A stretch of DNA of 64,000 nucleotides from Alphaproteobacteria bacterium SO-S41 (GTDB lineage: Bacteria > Pseudomonadota > Alphaproteobacteria > Micropepsales > Micropepsaceae): the NCBI GenBank assembly GCA_019670725.1, contig AP024629.1, positions 1,736,001-1,800,000 on the forward strand, read 5' to 3'. A model generated the notes under the pieces. The model was not told the DNA's origin. It did no database searches and saw nothing but the letters and a program-made list of their open reading frames with translations. The position numbers and the translations under genes were made by a program. Below, piece after piece: positions 51,820-61,716 of this stretch (position 1 is its first letter; every line of letters begins with the position of its first letter).

Positions 51820-53100
51820 ATGATCGCGCTCGAACTCCTCCTCGTTACCATTCTCGTCATCCTCAATGGTTTCTTCGCCATGTCGGAAATGGCGATTGTC
51901 TCCTCGCGCCGGATCCGGCTCGCCTCGATGGCCGAGCAGGGCAATGACGGCGCCCGCACCGCCTTGCAGCTCTTCGACGAGCCGAGCCGGTTCCTCTCGG
52001 CGATCCAGATCGGCATCACGCTGGTCGGCACGCTGGCGGCGGCGGTCTCCGGCGCGACGCTGGCGGAGCGGCTGGGCACCGTGCTGGACCAATATTCCTG
52101 GATCGCACCGCGGGGCGAGACCGTCGCCTTTGTCATCGTCGTTGCCGCCATCACCGTGGCGCAGGTCATCTTCGGCGAGCTGGTGCCGAAGCGGATCGCG
52201 CTGGCCAATCCCGAAGCGATCGCCTCGCGTGTCGCCGGGCCGCTGAACTTCATCGCCCGCGTCGCGCGGCCGCTGGTCTATACGATGCAGGCGGTGAGCG
52301 CCGGCATGTTGTGGCTGCTGCGCGTCAAGCCGATGAACAACCAGGGCGTCACCGAGGAAGAGGTGAAGTCGGTGCTGGCGGAAGGCGCCGAGGCGGGCGC
52401 CATCGAGCACGAAGAGCGCCGCATGATGGTGGAGGTGCTGCGCCTCGCCGACCGCAGCGTCGAGAGCATCATGACGCCGCGCCGCGACATCTACTGGATC
52501 GATCTCGGCGACGGCGAGGCGAAGGTGCGTGACGAGGTGCGCGAGAGCGCCTTCTCACGCATCCTGGTTGGGCAGAACGGCAGCATCGACGAGCCCTTGG
52601 GCGTGGTCCAGAAAAAGGACCTGCTGGACATGATGATCGCCGACAAGCCGTTCGACGTGCGCGGCGTGCTGCGCCAGCCGATCTACGTGCCGGAATCGGC
52701 GACCGCGCTGAACCTGCTGCAACTCTTCAAGACGCAGCCGATCCATCTGGCGGTGGTGGTGGACGAGTACGGCTCGATCCAGGGCGTGGTGACGCCGCAT
52801 GACCTGCTTTCCGCCATTGCCGGCGAATTGCAGGAAGAGCACACGCCGGCGACGCCGTCGGTGATCGTGCGCCAGGACGGCTCGTATCTGGTCGACGGGC
52901 GCTGCGACCTGATCGAGCTGGAAGACGCGATCGGGCTGAAGCTCGACGATGTCGATTTCCACACCGCCGCGGGCCTCGCGCTGGAGGCCTTCAAGCGCCT
53001 GCCGCGCGACGGCGAGGTCACCCAGTGGGGCGAGTGGCGCATCGAGGTCGTCGATATGGACGGCCCGCGCATCGACAAACTGCTGTTCAAGAAGGACTAG
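51820..53100 (+). CDS. CorC/CNNM-type hemolysin family protein (DUF21-CBS-CorC)
   Basis: 426 residues. The N-terminal DUF21 membrane domain (about 1-180) has three to four helices (IALELLLVTILVILNGFF), then two CBS motifs (MTPRRDIYWIDLG region and PIYVPESATALNLLQLFK region with VVDEYGSIQGVVTPHDLLSAI) and a C-terminal CorC_HlyC domain (about 345-426, DGSYLVDGRCDLIELEDAIG). The family mediates magnesium and cobalt resistance or efflux. Single gene. Confidence 0.94.
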   Translation: MIALELLLVTILVILNGFFAMSEMAIVSSRRIRLASMAEQGNDGARTALQLFDEPSRFLSAIQIGITLVGTLAAAVSGATLAERLGTVLDQYSWIAPRGETVAFVIVVAAITVAQVIFGELVPKRIALANPEAIASRVAGPLNFIARVARPLVYTMQAVSAGMLWLLRVKPMNNQGVTEEEVKSVLAEGAEAGAIEHEERRMMVEVLRLADRSVESIMTPRRDIYWIDLGDGEAKVRDEVRESAFSRILVGQNGSIDEPLGVVQKKDLLDMMIADKPFDVRGVLRQPIYVPESATALNLLQLFKTQPIHLAVVVDEYGSIQGVVTPHDLLSAIAGELQEEHTPATPSVIVRQDGSYLVDGRCDLIELEDAIGLKLDDVDFHTAAGLALEAFKRLPRDGEVTQWGEWRIEVVDMDGPRIDKLLFKKD

Positions 53101-53110
53101 TTCTCTCGCC

Positions 53111-53233
53111 GTCATGGTCCGCGCAGGCGGACCATCCACGGCTTGCAGATCTGGTGCTGGGCGCTGCCACTTGCCCACATCCTAACTGGTTGAAGCCGTC
53201 AGTCGTGGATGGTCCGCCTTCGCGGACCATGAC
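53111..53233. repeat. Doublet of inverted REP-like hairpins
   Basis: Left arm 53111-53140 (begins GTCATGGTCCGCGCAGGCGG) and right arm 53204-53233 (begins CGTGGATGGTCCGCC) are inverted copies with one mismatch in 30. Each arm is itself a hairpin (GGTCCGC...GCGGACC). The 63-base centre is unique. This is a BIME/REP-doublet arrangement between two convergent genes. Confidence 0.85.
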
Positions 53234-53261
53234 ACGGGGTGTGAGCGCGTTGGGGTAAGGA

Positions 53262-53789
53262 CTAGCGGCGCGAGAAGAAGAGCTGGCTTGTGTCGAAGCC
53301 GAGGGCGCGGACCTTGGCGACGAGCTGGTCCTTCAGCACGTCGGGCGTCATGGCGTCGCGGGTGAGGATCCAGAGATACTCACGGCCGGGGGCGGTGACG
53401 ATCACCCAGGAATAGTCGTCAGCCAGCGCGACAATCCAGTAGTCGCCGAAGAACGGCCAGAAGAACGAGACGCGCAGCTTGGCGTTGCTGACGGGGTCGG
53501 CGACGACGGCGTAGCCCTCCGCCTGGTCGGTGATGTCGCCGGCCGCGTTCCGGCACGAGTTCAGCACCGAGACATCGCCATCCTTGTCGAGCCCGTACTG
53601 GGCCGTGACGTTGAGGCATTCCGGACCCTGGAAGCGGTTCTCGTAGCGCGCGAGTTCGTGCCAGACGCCGAGATAGCGCTTGAGATCGACGTGCTCGACG
53701 GTCGTCAGCGACGCGTCGGTGGCGGGGGTGCAGGCGGCGGTCACGGCAAGCGCCGCGGCCAGGGCCGCGGCGCGCATCAGGCGAGGCAT
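53262..53789 (-). CDS. Outer-membrane lipocalin lipoprotein (Blc-like)
   Basis: 175 residues from ATG 53789: lipobox AVTAAC (Cys20), then a lipocalin barrel. GxW block YLGVWHELARYENRFQ, conserved Asn/Cys around ECLNVTAQY, and the later YWIVALADDYSWVIVTAPG and YLWILTR strands match bacterial Blc. Blc binds fatty acids or lysophospholipids and is membrane-stress linked in E. coli. Longer upstream frames mirror the next gene and are not used. Confidence 0.92.
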   Translation of the reverse strand: MPRLMRAAALAAALAVTAACTPATDASLTTVEHVDLKRYLGVWHELARYENRFQGPECLNVTAQYGLDKDGDVSVLNSCRNAAGDITDQAEGYAVVADPVSNAKLRVSFFWPFFGDYWIVALADDYSWVIVTAPGREYLWILTRDAMTPDVLKDQLVAKVRALGFDTSQLFFSRR

Positions 53790-53839
53790 GGCGAAAGCTC
53801 CATCATTCCGTCCGTAAACGAACGAAAGGGGCTTTCGGT

Positions 53840-54493
53840 TCAGTGCTTGAGGCCGGTCATGGCGTCGGGGTTGCGCAGCAGCCGGCCGGGGCTCGATTTC
53901 AGCTCGCACATGACCTGGGGCTTGGGAGCGAGATCCGCGTCGCTGCGGACGACGAAGGCGCGGCACTTGTCGTCGCCGGCACAGGCCGTGGCGCAGCGGG
54001 TGACGCCGCCGTCGCCCTTGCCGACATAGTTCCAGGTCGCATAGGCGGCGCCGGAGGCTTCGGAGTCGAGCTGCATGTCGTACTGGCCCCAGAACTCGTC
54101 GGCCGACTTCTCGCCGGGCTTGTAGGGCGGGGGCGGCGGGGTGGAGCCATCGGGGGTGCGCGGGGTCACGACCTCGTCGGGATCGGGGGCGGGCTGCGAG
54201 CGGGCGACCTCGCCGGAGATGTGGGTGTCGTCCCATACAAGGGTCGGGACATTGGAGAGGAGCTCGCAGTCGCCTGTGGCTTCCTTGTAGTTCCAGGCAT
54301 AGCAGCGCAGGTCGCCGCGGCAGGTGTCGCGGCAGGCGGCCGGCACGCCCTGCGGCACCTGGACGAGCGTGTAGTAGGGGCCGTCATATCGGGTGCCCGG
54401 CGACATGCCGGAGCGGTCGTTGGGATTGGCCGCGAGGGCCGGTGCGGTCAGAAGAGCCGCCACCGCGGCCAGGCCAAGAATCAATCGAGACAT
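53840..54493 (-). CDS. PAN/Apple-domain secreted protein
   Basis: 217 residues with a signal peptide (MSRLILGLAAVAALLTAPALAA). Two PAN-like domains: the first about 35-88 (CRDTCRGDLRCYAWNYKEATGDCEL), the second about 145-205 (CATACAGDDKCRAFVVRSD and CELKSSPGRLL), joined by a proline-rich linker. PAN domains mediate protein or carbohydrate binding. Cysteine spacing fits disulfides. It is likely cotranscribed with the lipocalin gene downstream. Confidence 0.85.
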   Translation of the reverse strand: MSRLILGLAAVAALLTAPALAANPNDRSGMSPGTRYDGPYYTLVQVPQGVPAACRDTCRGDLRCYAWNYKEATGDCELLSNVPTLVWDDTHISGEVARSQPAPDPDEVVTPRTPDGSTPPPPPYKPGEKSADEFWGQYDMQLDSEASGAAYATWNYVGKGDGGVTRCATACAGDDKCRAFVVRSDADLAPKPQVMCELKSSPGRLLRNPDAMTGLKH

Positions 54494-54614
54494 CGCAATC
54501 CTCTCGTCGGCGCCCCACGCCCGGACGCACGGATGCTAACGCATTCCGCGGCCGGAGCGAATGACGATAACGCCAGGCGCGGCGCCCGGTTCCGCGCCGC
54601 GCCCGGAACGTGCT

Positions 54615-54914
54615 CTATTCGGGTTTGGGCAGTTCGATGCCGTAGTCGCCGGCGAGGCCGACATAGAACTCGCAGGCCTTCTTGATGTCGCCGCCGGGCA
54701 CCTTGGCGCCGGCGGGCGTGGCGTCGGCGATCTTCTTGGCGACTTCCTCGGGCTTGATCTTGCCCGAGGCGATGCCGGCCGCGATGCCGGCCTGAACCGC
54801 ATCATTGGTCGCTTCGACGTTCTTGAAGCTGTTGCAGTGGTCGCCCGCGCCGCCGCAGGCCGTCAGGCTCAAGGCGAGGCCCAGGACCGCGGTCAGGCCA
54901 AATACGTTCTTCAT
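54615..54914 (-). CDS. Small lipoprotein (family of three), copy 2
   Basis: 99 residues from ATG 54914 (MKNVFGLTAVLGLALSLTACGGAG, Cys20 lipobox). The mature part has Cys in GDHCNSF and KKACEFYV, with helices between (KIKPEEVAKKIADATPAGAK), ending in the aromatic AGDYGIELPKPE. It shares its layout with 50217-50501 and 55360-55698. It lies between the PAN gene and a DMT-type gene in a small envelope cluster. Function unknown. Confidence 0.72.
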   Translation of the reverse strand: MKNVFGLTAVLGLALSLTACGGAGDHCNSFKNVEATNDAVQAGIAAGIASGKIKPEEVAKKIADATPAGAKVPGGDIKKACEFYVGLAGDYGIELPKPE

Positions 54915-54990
54915 CTCGAGATACTCCCCCTCATGTGGACGCGAAAACTGACGTAAAGCTGGCCAACCCGACGAATCGACGGAGCCGTCC

Positions 54991-55335
54991 ATGCCCGCCT
55001 CGCTGCTGACCATCGTGCTGCTGTCGATCTCGAACGTCTTCATGACGTTCGCCTGGTATGGGCATCTGAAGTTCAAGGATCAGCCGCTGTGGCTGGTGAT
55101 CGTGGTGAGCTGGGGCATCGCGTTCATCGAGTACTGCTTCGCGGTGCCGGCGAACCGCTGGGGCTCGGCGGTCTATTCGCCGGCCGAGCTGAAGGGCATC
55201 CAGGAGATCGTGACGCTGAGCGTGTTCGCGCTGTTCGCGTGGTTGTACCTGGGCGAGTCCTTCCGCTGGAACCATGCGGTCGGGTTCGCGCTGCTGGTCG
55301 CGGCGGCGTTCTTCATTTTCTACAAGCCGGATTGA
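54991..55335 (+). CDS. DMT-family/DUF486 membrane protein
   Basis: 114 residues with four hydrophobic helices, as in the small DUF486 members of the drug/metabolite transporter group. Diagnostic blocks: NVFMTFAWYGHLK, IAFIEYCFAVPANRWG and GIQEIVTLSVFALFAWLYLGE. Complete and similar in length to the family. Substrate unknown. It is flanked by two small lipoprotein genes on the opposite strand. Confidence 0.9.
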   Translation: MPASLLTIVLLSISNVFMTFAWYGHLKFKDQPLWLVIVVSWGIAFIEYCFAVPANRWGSAVYSPAELKGIQEIVTLSVFALFAWLYLGESFRWNHAVGFALLVAAAFFIFYKPD

Positions 55336-55359
55336 CCGCGTCAGCCGGGGCGGCATCGA

Positions 55360-55698
55360 TCAGTAGCCGATGCCCGTCAGATAGCCGTCGACCGCCTTGC
55401 AGTAGCCGATCCAGTCGTTCGAGGTCTTCGCCGCGTTGGCCTTGTCGCTCACTAGCCGGAAGAAGCCCTGCGCCTTGTCGACCGGGACCTTGTTCGCCTG
55501 GACGTCGGCGATGAACTTCTTCTGGCGTTGGTCGACATAGCTGATCGCCATGGTGCCCGAGGTGCAGTCGGCGGTCGTGAGGGTCGGCGCCCCCAGCGGC
55601 TTCGAGCCGTCATTGCCGCCCGAATTGGAACTGTCGCCGCAGGCCGACAATGCTAAGGCTAGCGCCACGGCCGCAAATCCCGCCCCTGCACGTTTCAT
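55360..55698 (-). CDS. Small lipoprotein (family of three), copy 3
   Basis: 112 residues from ATG 55698 (lipobox ALSACGD, Cys21) followed by a Gly/Ser/Asn-rich linker and a helical domain with Cys in TTADCTSG and IGYCKAVDGYL. Similar architecture to 50217-50501 and 54615-54914, though the linker differs, so relation is structural rather than a clear sequence match. It is divergent from the glycosyltransferase gene at 55786. Confidence 0.7.
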   Translation of the reverse strand: MKRAGAGFAAVALALALSACGDSSNSGGNDGSKPLGAPTLTTADCTSGTMAISYVDQRQKKFIADVQANKVPVDKAQGFFRLVSDKANAAKTSNDWIGYCKAVDGYLTGIGY

Positions 55699-55785
55699 GG
55701 TCAGCTTCCCCCATCCCATCGACTCACGATTGTCGCGTGCGCCGGGCAAGCGCGCGTCCCCGGATTCGGGGAGGGCGGCTGCGGC

Positions 55786-56844
55786 ATGACGACCGTCGGC
55801 TTCGATGCGCTGATCTATGCCTGGCCGCCGGGGGGTATCGCGACCTACCAGACCGGGCTGATGCAGGGCCTGCGGGCGACGGGGGAGGTCGAGGTCAAGT
55901 TCGCGGGCGGGGTAAGCGCGGTCGAGACGGGGTTGCCGGGGCTGAAGGTCTCAAACAGCGGACGGCGGGTGCTGTTCGCGCGGAACATGATGAAGGCGGC
56001 CGGACTGAAGTCGGATGTGCATCATCTCACCGCATTCTGGCGGCCCCCGCTGCTGCGCGCGCGGCGGATGGTACTGACGGTGCACGACATGATCCCGGAG
56101 CGGCTGGGCCGCGACTATCCGGAGATCGCCGGGGTGCATTACGGCAAGGTGCGGCTGGCGGCGCAGGCGGATGCCGTGATCTGCCCCAGCGAGGCGGCGC
56201 GGCAAGATGTGCTGGAGCTGCTGAAGCTGCCGGAGGACCGGGTCTTCGCGGTGCCGCATGGCGCGCCGGAGACGGTGGCGGCGGCGACCGGAACGCGGTT
56301 CGAGGCCGAGGCGGGGCGCTATGTGCTGATCGTCGGGCGGCGGGGGCACTACAAGAATTTTCTGGGCGTGCTGCCGGCGCTGGGGCCGGTGCTGGTGCGG
56401 CACGGGTTGAAGCTGATCTGCGTCGGCGGCGGCGCCTTCACGGCGGAGGAGCGGGCGGCGCTTGTTGCGGCGGGCTTAAGCGATCGGGCCGAACAGCAGA
56501 GTCTATCGGTGGCCGCGTTGGCCGCGGCTTGTGCCCATGCGCTGTGCCTCGTCGCGCCGTCGCGCGCCGAAGGGTTCGGCCTGCCGCTGCTGGAGGCGAT
56601 GGCCTATGGCGCGCCGGTGCTGGCGTCCGACATTCCCGTGCAGCGCGAGGTCGGGGGCGATGCCGTGCTGTGGTGGGATGTCCAGCGGCCCGACTCTCTG
56701 GCGGCAGCGCTGGAGCGGCTGATTGCGGAGACCGATCTGCGCGGCACGTTGCAGACCGCGGGGCGGGCGCGGGCGGCGCTCTATACGTGGGAGCGAACGG
56801 CGCGGCTGACGGCCGAGATCTATCGGCGTGCCGCGGCCGGCTAG
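55786..56844 (+). CDS. GT4-family glycosyltransferase
   Basis: A 352-residue GT-B enzyme. The N-terminal half has the acceptor region (PPGGIATYQTGLMQGL), and the C-terminal half has the donor-binding block (EGFGLPLLEAMAYGAPVLASD and QREVGGDAVLWWD, E-x7-E motif). Soluble or peripheral. The single gene makes a role in envelope polysaccharide or glycolipid synthesis likely, but no other glycan genes are nearby. Its stop shares CTAG with a small convergent gene. Confidence 0.9.
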   Translation: MTTVGFDALIYAWPPGGIATYQTGLMQGLRATGEVEVKFAGGVSAVETGLPGLKVSNSGRRVLFARNMMKAAGLKSDVHHLTAFWRPPLLRARRMVLTVHDMIPERLGRDYPEIAGVHYGKVRLAAQADAVICPSEAARQDVLELLKLPEDRVFAVPHGAPETVAAATGTRFEAEAGRYVLIVGRRGHYKNFLGVLPALGPVLVRHGLKLICVGGGAFTAEERAALVAAGLSDRAEQQSLSVAALAAACAHALCLVAPSRAEGFGLPLLEAMAYGAPVLASDIPVQREVGGDAVLWWDVQRPDSLAAALERLIAETDLRGTLQTAGRARAALYTWERTARLTAEIYRRAAAG

Positions 56845-57041
56845 ATCATCACCGCGGCAAGCGGCGGGGTCTCAGGGGTCATCTGCCAGATCACCTGGTC
56901 GCCTTGGAGAAGGGCGACGCGCGAAAAGACGCCTGTTCGCCAATACGCGAAGGCGTCGTCGATGGCGCGATCAAGATCGGTCTTGCGAATGACAGCGGAG
57001 TCGCCAGAGGCGCATCTCAGCTCGATACTGTAAGCGATCAC
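56841..57041 (-). CDS. Small hypothetical protein
   Basis: 66 residues starting MIAYSIELRCASGDSAVIRKTDLDRAIDDAFAYWRTGVF; it looks like a compact alpha/beta domain with no membrane segment. The stop overlaps that of the glycosyltransferase via CTAG. An anaerobox-like site (57098-57111) lies about 57 bases upstream of its start, suggesting oxygen-linked control. Family not recognised. Confidence 0.55.
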   Translation of the reverse strand: MIAYSIELRCASGDSAVIRKTDLDRAIDDAFAYWRTGVFSRVALLQGDQVIWQMTPETPPLAAVMI

Positions 57042-57361
57042 CCCAAGCCCCCGCTCCAGCTGGCGTTACAGCGTAACGGAAAAGCGGCGGGTGCGTGCTG
57101 ATCTACATCAAGTCTTAGGGCAAAATCGGTGAGAATAGCCCCGTTGGAGCGCTTTGGATGAAATCGAACAAAAGTATTTGAAATAAGATTTCGGGAACCA
57201 AACAATCTGTTCAGCGCCTGCCGCCGCTAACCCATAGGCCGAGCGATCGTCGCGCGACTATTGCCGGCGAGGCTCGCTCGCGATGACGAAATTTGCGTAG
57301 AATCGTCCGCGCCGCTTAACCTAGATCAACGTCCCCGCGGGAGGGCCAAGGTTAGCCTCAC
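57042..57361. other. Gene-free regulatory stretch with palindromes
   Basis: It holds CGTTAC-AGC-GTAACG (57064-57078), an Fnr/FixK-like site (57098-57111), a weaker one at 57316-57329 (TTAACCTAGATCAA), an AT-rich part around 57160-57195, and an imperfect palindromic repeat near 57240-57292. No gene is supported. Confidence 0.5.
57098..57111 (-). promoter_or_regulatory. Fnr/FixK-type anaerobox
   Basis: CTGATCTACATCAA differs by one base from the TTGAT-N4-ATCAA consensus used by Fnr/FixK-type regulators. It lies upstream of the small gene 56841-57041. A Crp/Fnr-family gene starts at about 57839, so an interaction is possible but not shown. Confidence 0.45.
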
Positions 57362-57736
57362 CTAGGCTTGAGAATCGGCGGCCAAGCTTGCGGCAATCTT
57401 CGCCAGAAGGTTCAGCGACTCCTGTATGCGGGTATCGGACTCGCCCGTTTCCGCCGCAACCTCTCGTTTGACCTCGGCTGCCGTTTGAACGACCGCAATT
57501 GCCTCATCTACGGACAAGACCGACGCCTCGATAAGGGCGTGCAGGATGCTCTCCACCAGCAAGAGAGCCGCCTGACCGTGGGCGTCCGGCTTGGCGAGAG
57601 AGCCTTGCTGAATGGAAGTGGCTGGCGGCTGGTCGCCACGCGTGGTCGAATTGTCTGACAGGATGACCGCCGGTTTTTCCCAGGCGAGAGTACGGCGTCT
57701 CTCTCTGCCATCGGCGCCTGATTCACATGCCGACAA
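57362..57736 (-). CDS. Hypothetical protein with uncertain start
   Basis: A frame whose C-terminal 70 residues (GQAALLLVESILHALIEASV, then VDEAIAVVQTAAEVKREVA) look like a real helical protein with good codon use. No ATG is available; TTG 57736 is a candidate and the region just before it is weak, so the protein may be shorter (about 100 residues). It is divergent from the Crp/Fnr gene, whose start is about 100 bases away. Family not recognised. Confidence 0.4.
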   Translation of the reverse strand: MSACESGADGRERRRTLAWEKPAVILSDNSTTRGDQPPATSIQQGSLAKPDAHGQAALLLVESILHALIEASVLSVDEAIAVVQTAAEVKREVAAETGESDTRIQESLNLLAKIAASLAADSQA

Positions 57737-57838
57737 TAGAATTCGTATACATGATCCGGCGGCGGCGACCACAACCCAGGTTATAGACTTGGGTCGAATG
57801 TTGCGAAGTCCGTCGCGCTTTGCTTGGACATACACGCA

Positions 57839-58561
57839 GTGACGAACCTTTTCGTCGCAAAGCTGGGTGGGCATGCCACCCTGACCACCGCGGAAATCGC
57901 GAAGCTCACCCGGGCGTGCCAAGGCGCGCGCGGCTATCCCGCCGGACATGACCTGATCCATGAGGGCGATGCCTCCGGTGGGACCTTCGTTGTGCTCGAA
58001 GGCTGGGCGTGCCGCTACAAATCGGTGCCGGGCGGCGGCCGGCAGATCGTGGCGTTCCTCTTGCCGGGCGATTTCGGCGATCTCCATGCCGGTGTCCTCA
58101 CCGGCCTCGATCACAGCATCGCCACCGTCACCAAGGCGCTGATCGCGACGATCCCGGCCGCCGAGATGGACGAGCTGGTCACCATGAGGCCCGCTGTCAC
58201 CGAGGCATTCTGGTGGGCGCAGCTGGTGGACGAGAGCATCCTGCGCGCCTGGGTCGTCAGCATGGGCCGGCGCAGCAGCATGGAGCGCGTCGCCCATCTG
58301 ATGTGCGAGCTCTATGCCCGGATGCGCAATATCGGCCTCGCCGACGCCGACAGCTGCGAGATGCCGCTGACCCAGCTTGTGCTCGCCGATGCGCTGGGGC
58401 TGACGCCGGTCCATGTGAACCGGGTGCTGCGCAAGCTGCGGACGGCGGGGATCATGCTGCTGAGCGACGGCGTGCTGCGGGTGCTGGACCCCGCTGGCCT
58501 CACGCGGCTGGCCGGCTTCGACGACAACTATCTCCACCGGCGGCCGACGCGCACCGCCTGA
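57839..58561 (+). CDS. Crp/Fnr-family transcriptional regulator
   Basis: 240 residues from GTG 57839 (TTG 57824 also possible). Cyclic-nucleotide-binding-like sensor domain (about 25-130, HDLIHEGDASGGTFVVLEG, FLLPGDFGDLHAG) and a C-terminal winged helix (MPLTQLVLADALGLTPVHVNRVLRKLRTAG). It lacks the N-terminal Cys cluster of Fnr, so oxygen sensing by Fe-S is not expected. Typical of alphaproteobacterial Crp-like regulators (FixK/NnrR group) acting on TTGAT-N4-ATCAA sites; one such site lies upstream at 57098. Confidence 0.9.
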   Translation: MTNLFVAKLGGHATLTTAEIAKLTRACQGARGYPAGHDLIHEGDASGGTFVVLEGWACRYKSVPGGGRQIVAFLLPGDFGDLHAGVLTGLDHSIATVTKALIATIPAAEMDELVTMRPAVTEAFWWAQLVDESILRAWVVSMGRRSSMERVAHLMCELYARMRNIGLADADSCEMPLTQLVLADALGLTPVHVNRVLRKLRTAGIMLLSDGVLRVLDPAGLTRLAGFDDNYLHRRPTRTA

Positions 58562-58567
58562 GCCGGT

Positions 58568-60435
<1,868 letters not shown>

Positions 60436-60448
60436 GAAGGGTAGTGCG

Positions 60449-60799
60449 ATGAAGTGGATGGCCCTGCTGATCGGTTCCGCAGCGCTGGCGGCGAGCGCCC
60501 AGGCGGCGACGCTGGACGAGTTGAAGGACCGCTATCGCGAGCTTTGCCTGCACGAGGCGGGCGGTGACATGATGGGGCCCAAACTCTGCAAGTGCCTGGT
60601 CAAGAAGATCGACAAATCCGCGAGCGAGGACCAGTTGCCGCTGATCTATGCGGTGCTGGTGGCGGATGACGAGGATCTGGACGATGCCGCGGCGGCGGCC
60701 GAGACGGGCCTGACGGTCGAGAACTACGTCACGCTACGCGACCAGACGCGCGATATGGAGACGTCGCAGCGCAAGGCCTGCAGCAAGGAAGTGAAGTAG
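60449..60799 (+). CDS. Small secreted hypothetical protein
   Basis: 116 residues with a signal peptide (MKWMALLIGSAALAASAQAA). The mature part has three to four cysteines (LCLHEAGGDMMGPKLCKCLV and RKACSKEV) and is helical and acidic. It lies 13 bases after aspC and converges on a LuxR-type gene. Family not recognised; periplasmic location inferred. Confidence 0.65.
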   Translation: MKWMALLIGSAALAASAQAATLDELKDRYRELCLHEAGGDMMGPKLCKCLVKKIDKSASEDQLPLIYAVLVADDEDLDDAAAAAETGLTVENYVTLRDQTRDMETSQRKACSKEVK

Positions 60800-60802
60800 G
60801 GC

Positions 60803-61552
60803 TCAAATTTCGCCGGAGACGGCGAGGAGGGCGACAGCTTCGGCGCGGGAGGAGGCGTCGAGCTTGGCGCGGGCGTTGTCGATGTGGTGGCGCACCGTCG
60901 AGGCCGCGACGCCGAGTGTGCGGGCGATCTGATCGTCGGTCTGGCCCATGGCGACCAGCGACATGCTTTCGCGCTCGCGCGGCGTGAGGCGGGCGGTGCG
61001 CGACACGGTTTCCAGATTGGCGGCACGGCGGGCGATGTCGAAGAGGCAGCGCGCGGCGGCGGCGAGCGTCGCCTCGTCGCCGGGGCTGAGAGCGACCGGT
61101 TCGGCCGACACCATCGCGACCATGCCGAGATAGCCGAACGGGCCGTGGACGGGCACGACCACGCCGTCGATGACGCCGCACTGAAGCGCAAGGGCGCCGA
61201 CGGTTTCGAGGTCGAATCCCGCCGAGGCATCGGCGCCGAGTTCGAGAAAAGTGAATGGTCGGTGGCGCGAGATCGAGGCGGCGACGACGGGATCGCCGTG
61301 GACGTCGATCTCGCCCACGAACAGTGAGCGCAGCGGTTCGGGCAGGCGGTTGAAGAGGAACTTGCAGGTCCGGCCCGTGCCGAAGCCGATGCTGTAGGCG
61401 GCGCAAGGCGCGCGCAGGCCGAAAGCGGCGATCGCCTGCTCGAAGGCGGTGAGCGCCGCGGGCAGCGCTCCGCCGTCCGACCAGTCGTCGACGAACTGCA
61501 GGGCGGACTGGCTGCGCGGGATGGCGGGGAAGGGCTCTGGCCGGATGGTCAT
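60803..61552 (-). CDS. LuxR-type regulator with autoinducer-binding-like domain
   Basis: 249 residues. The N-terminal 160 resemble Autoind_bind: D-P-V in HGDPVVAASISRHRPF and aromatic pocket residues; the C-terminal LuxR helix-turn-helix is LTPRERESMSLVAMGQTDDQIARTLGVAASTVRHHIDNARAKL. No LuxI synthase is in the window, so it may be a solo receptor, possibly for signals made by others. Ligand specificity cannot be told. Confidence 0.85.
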   Translation of the reverse strand: MTIRPEPFPAIPRSQSALQFVDDWSDGGALPAALTAFEQAIAAFGLRAPCAAYSIGFGTGRTCKFLFNRLPEPLRSLFVGEIDVHGDPVVAASISRHRPFTFLELGADASAGFDLETVGALALQCGVIDGVVVPVHGPFGYLGMVAMVSAEPVALSPGDEATLAAAARCLFDIARRAANLETVSRTARLTPRERESMSLVAMGQTDDQIARTLGVAASTVRHHIDNARAKLDASSRAEAVALLAVSGEI

Positions 61553-61716
61553 GGGGCGATCCTAGAGAGCGATGGCCCGGCGCATAAGCGATCAGGCAGC
61601 GTCAGACTGTCACGCCCAACTCCCCGCTTCCGGGGATTGACCTGCGGCCCGCTGCCGCGAATGTCGGCCGAATGCCGGTATTCCGTGTGAGCCGGCGCTT
61701 GGGAGGATATCGAGTG

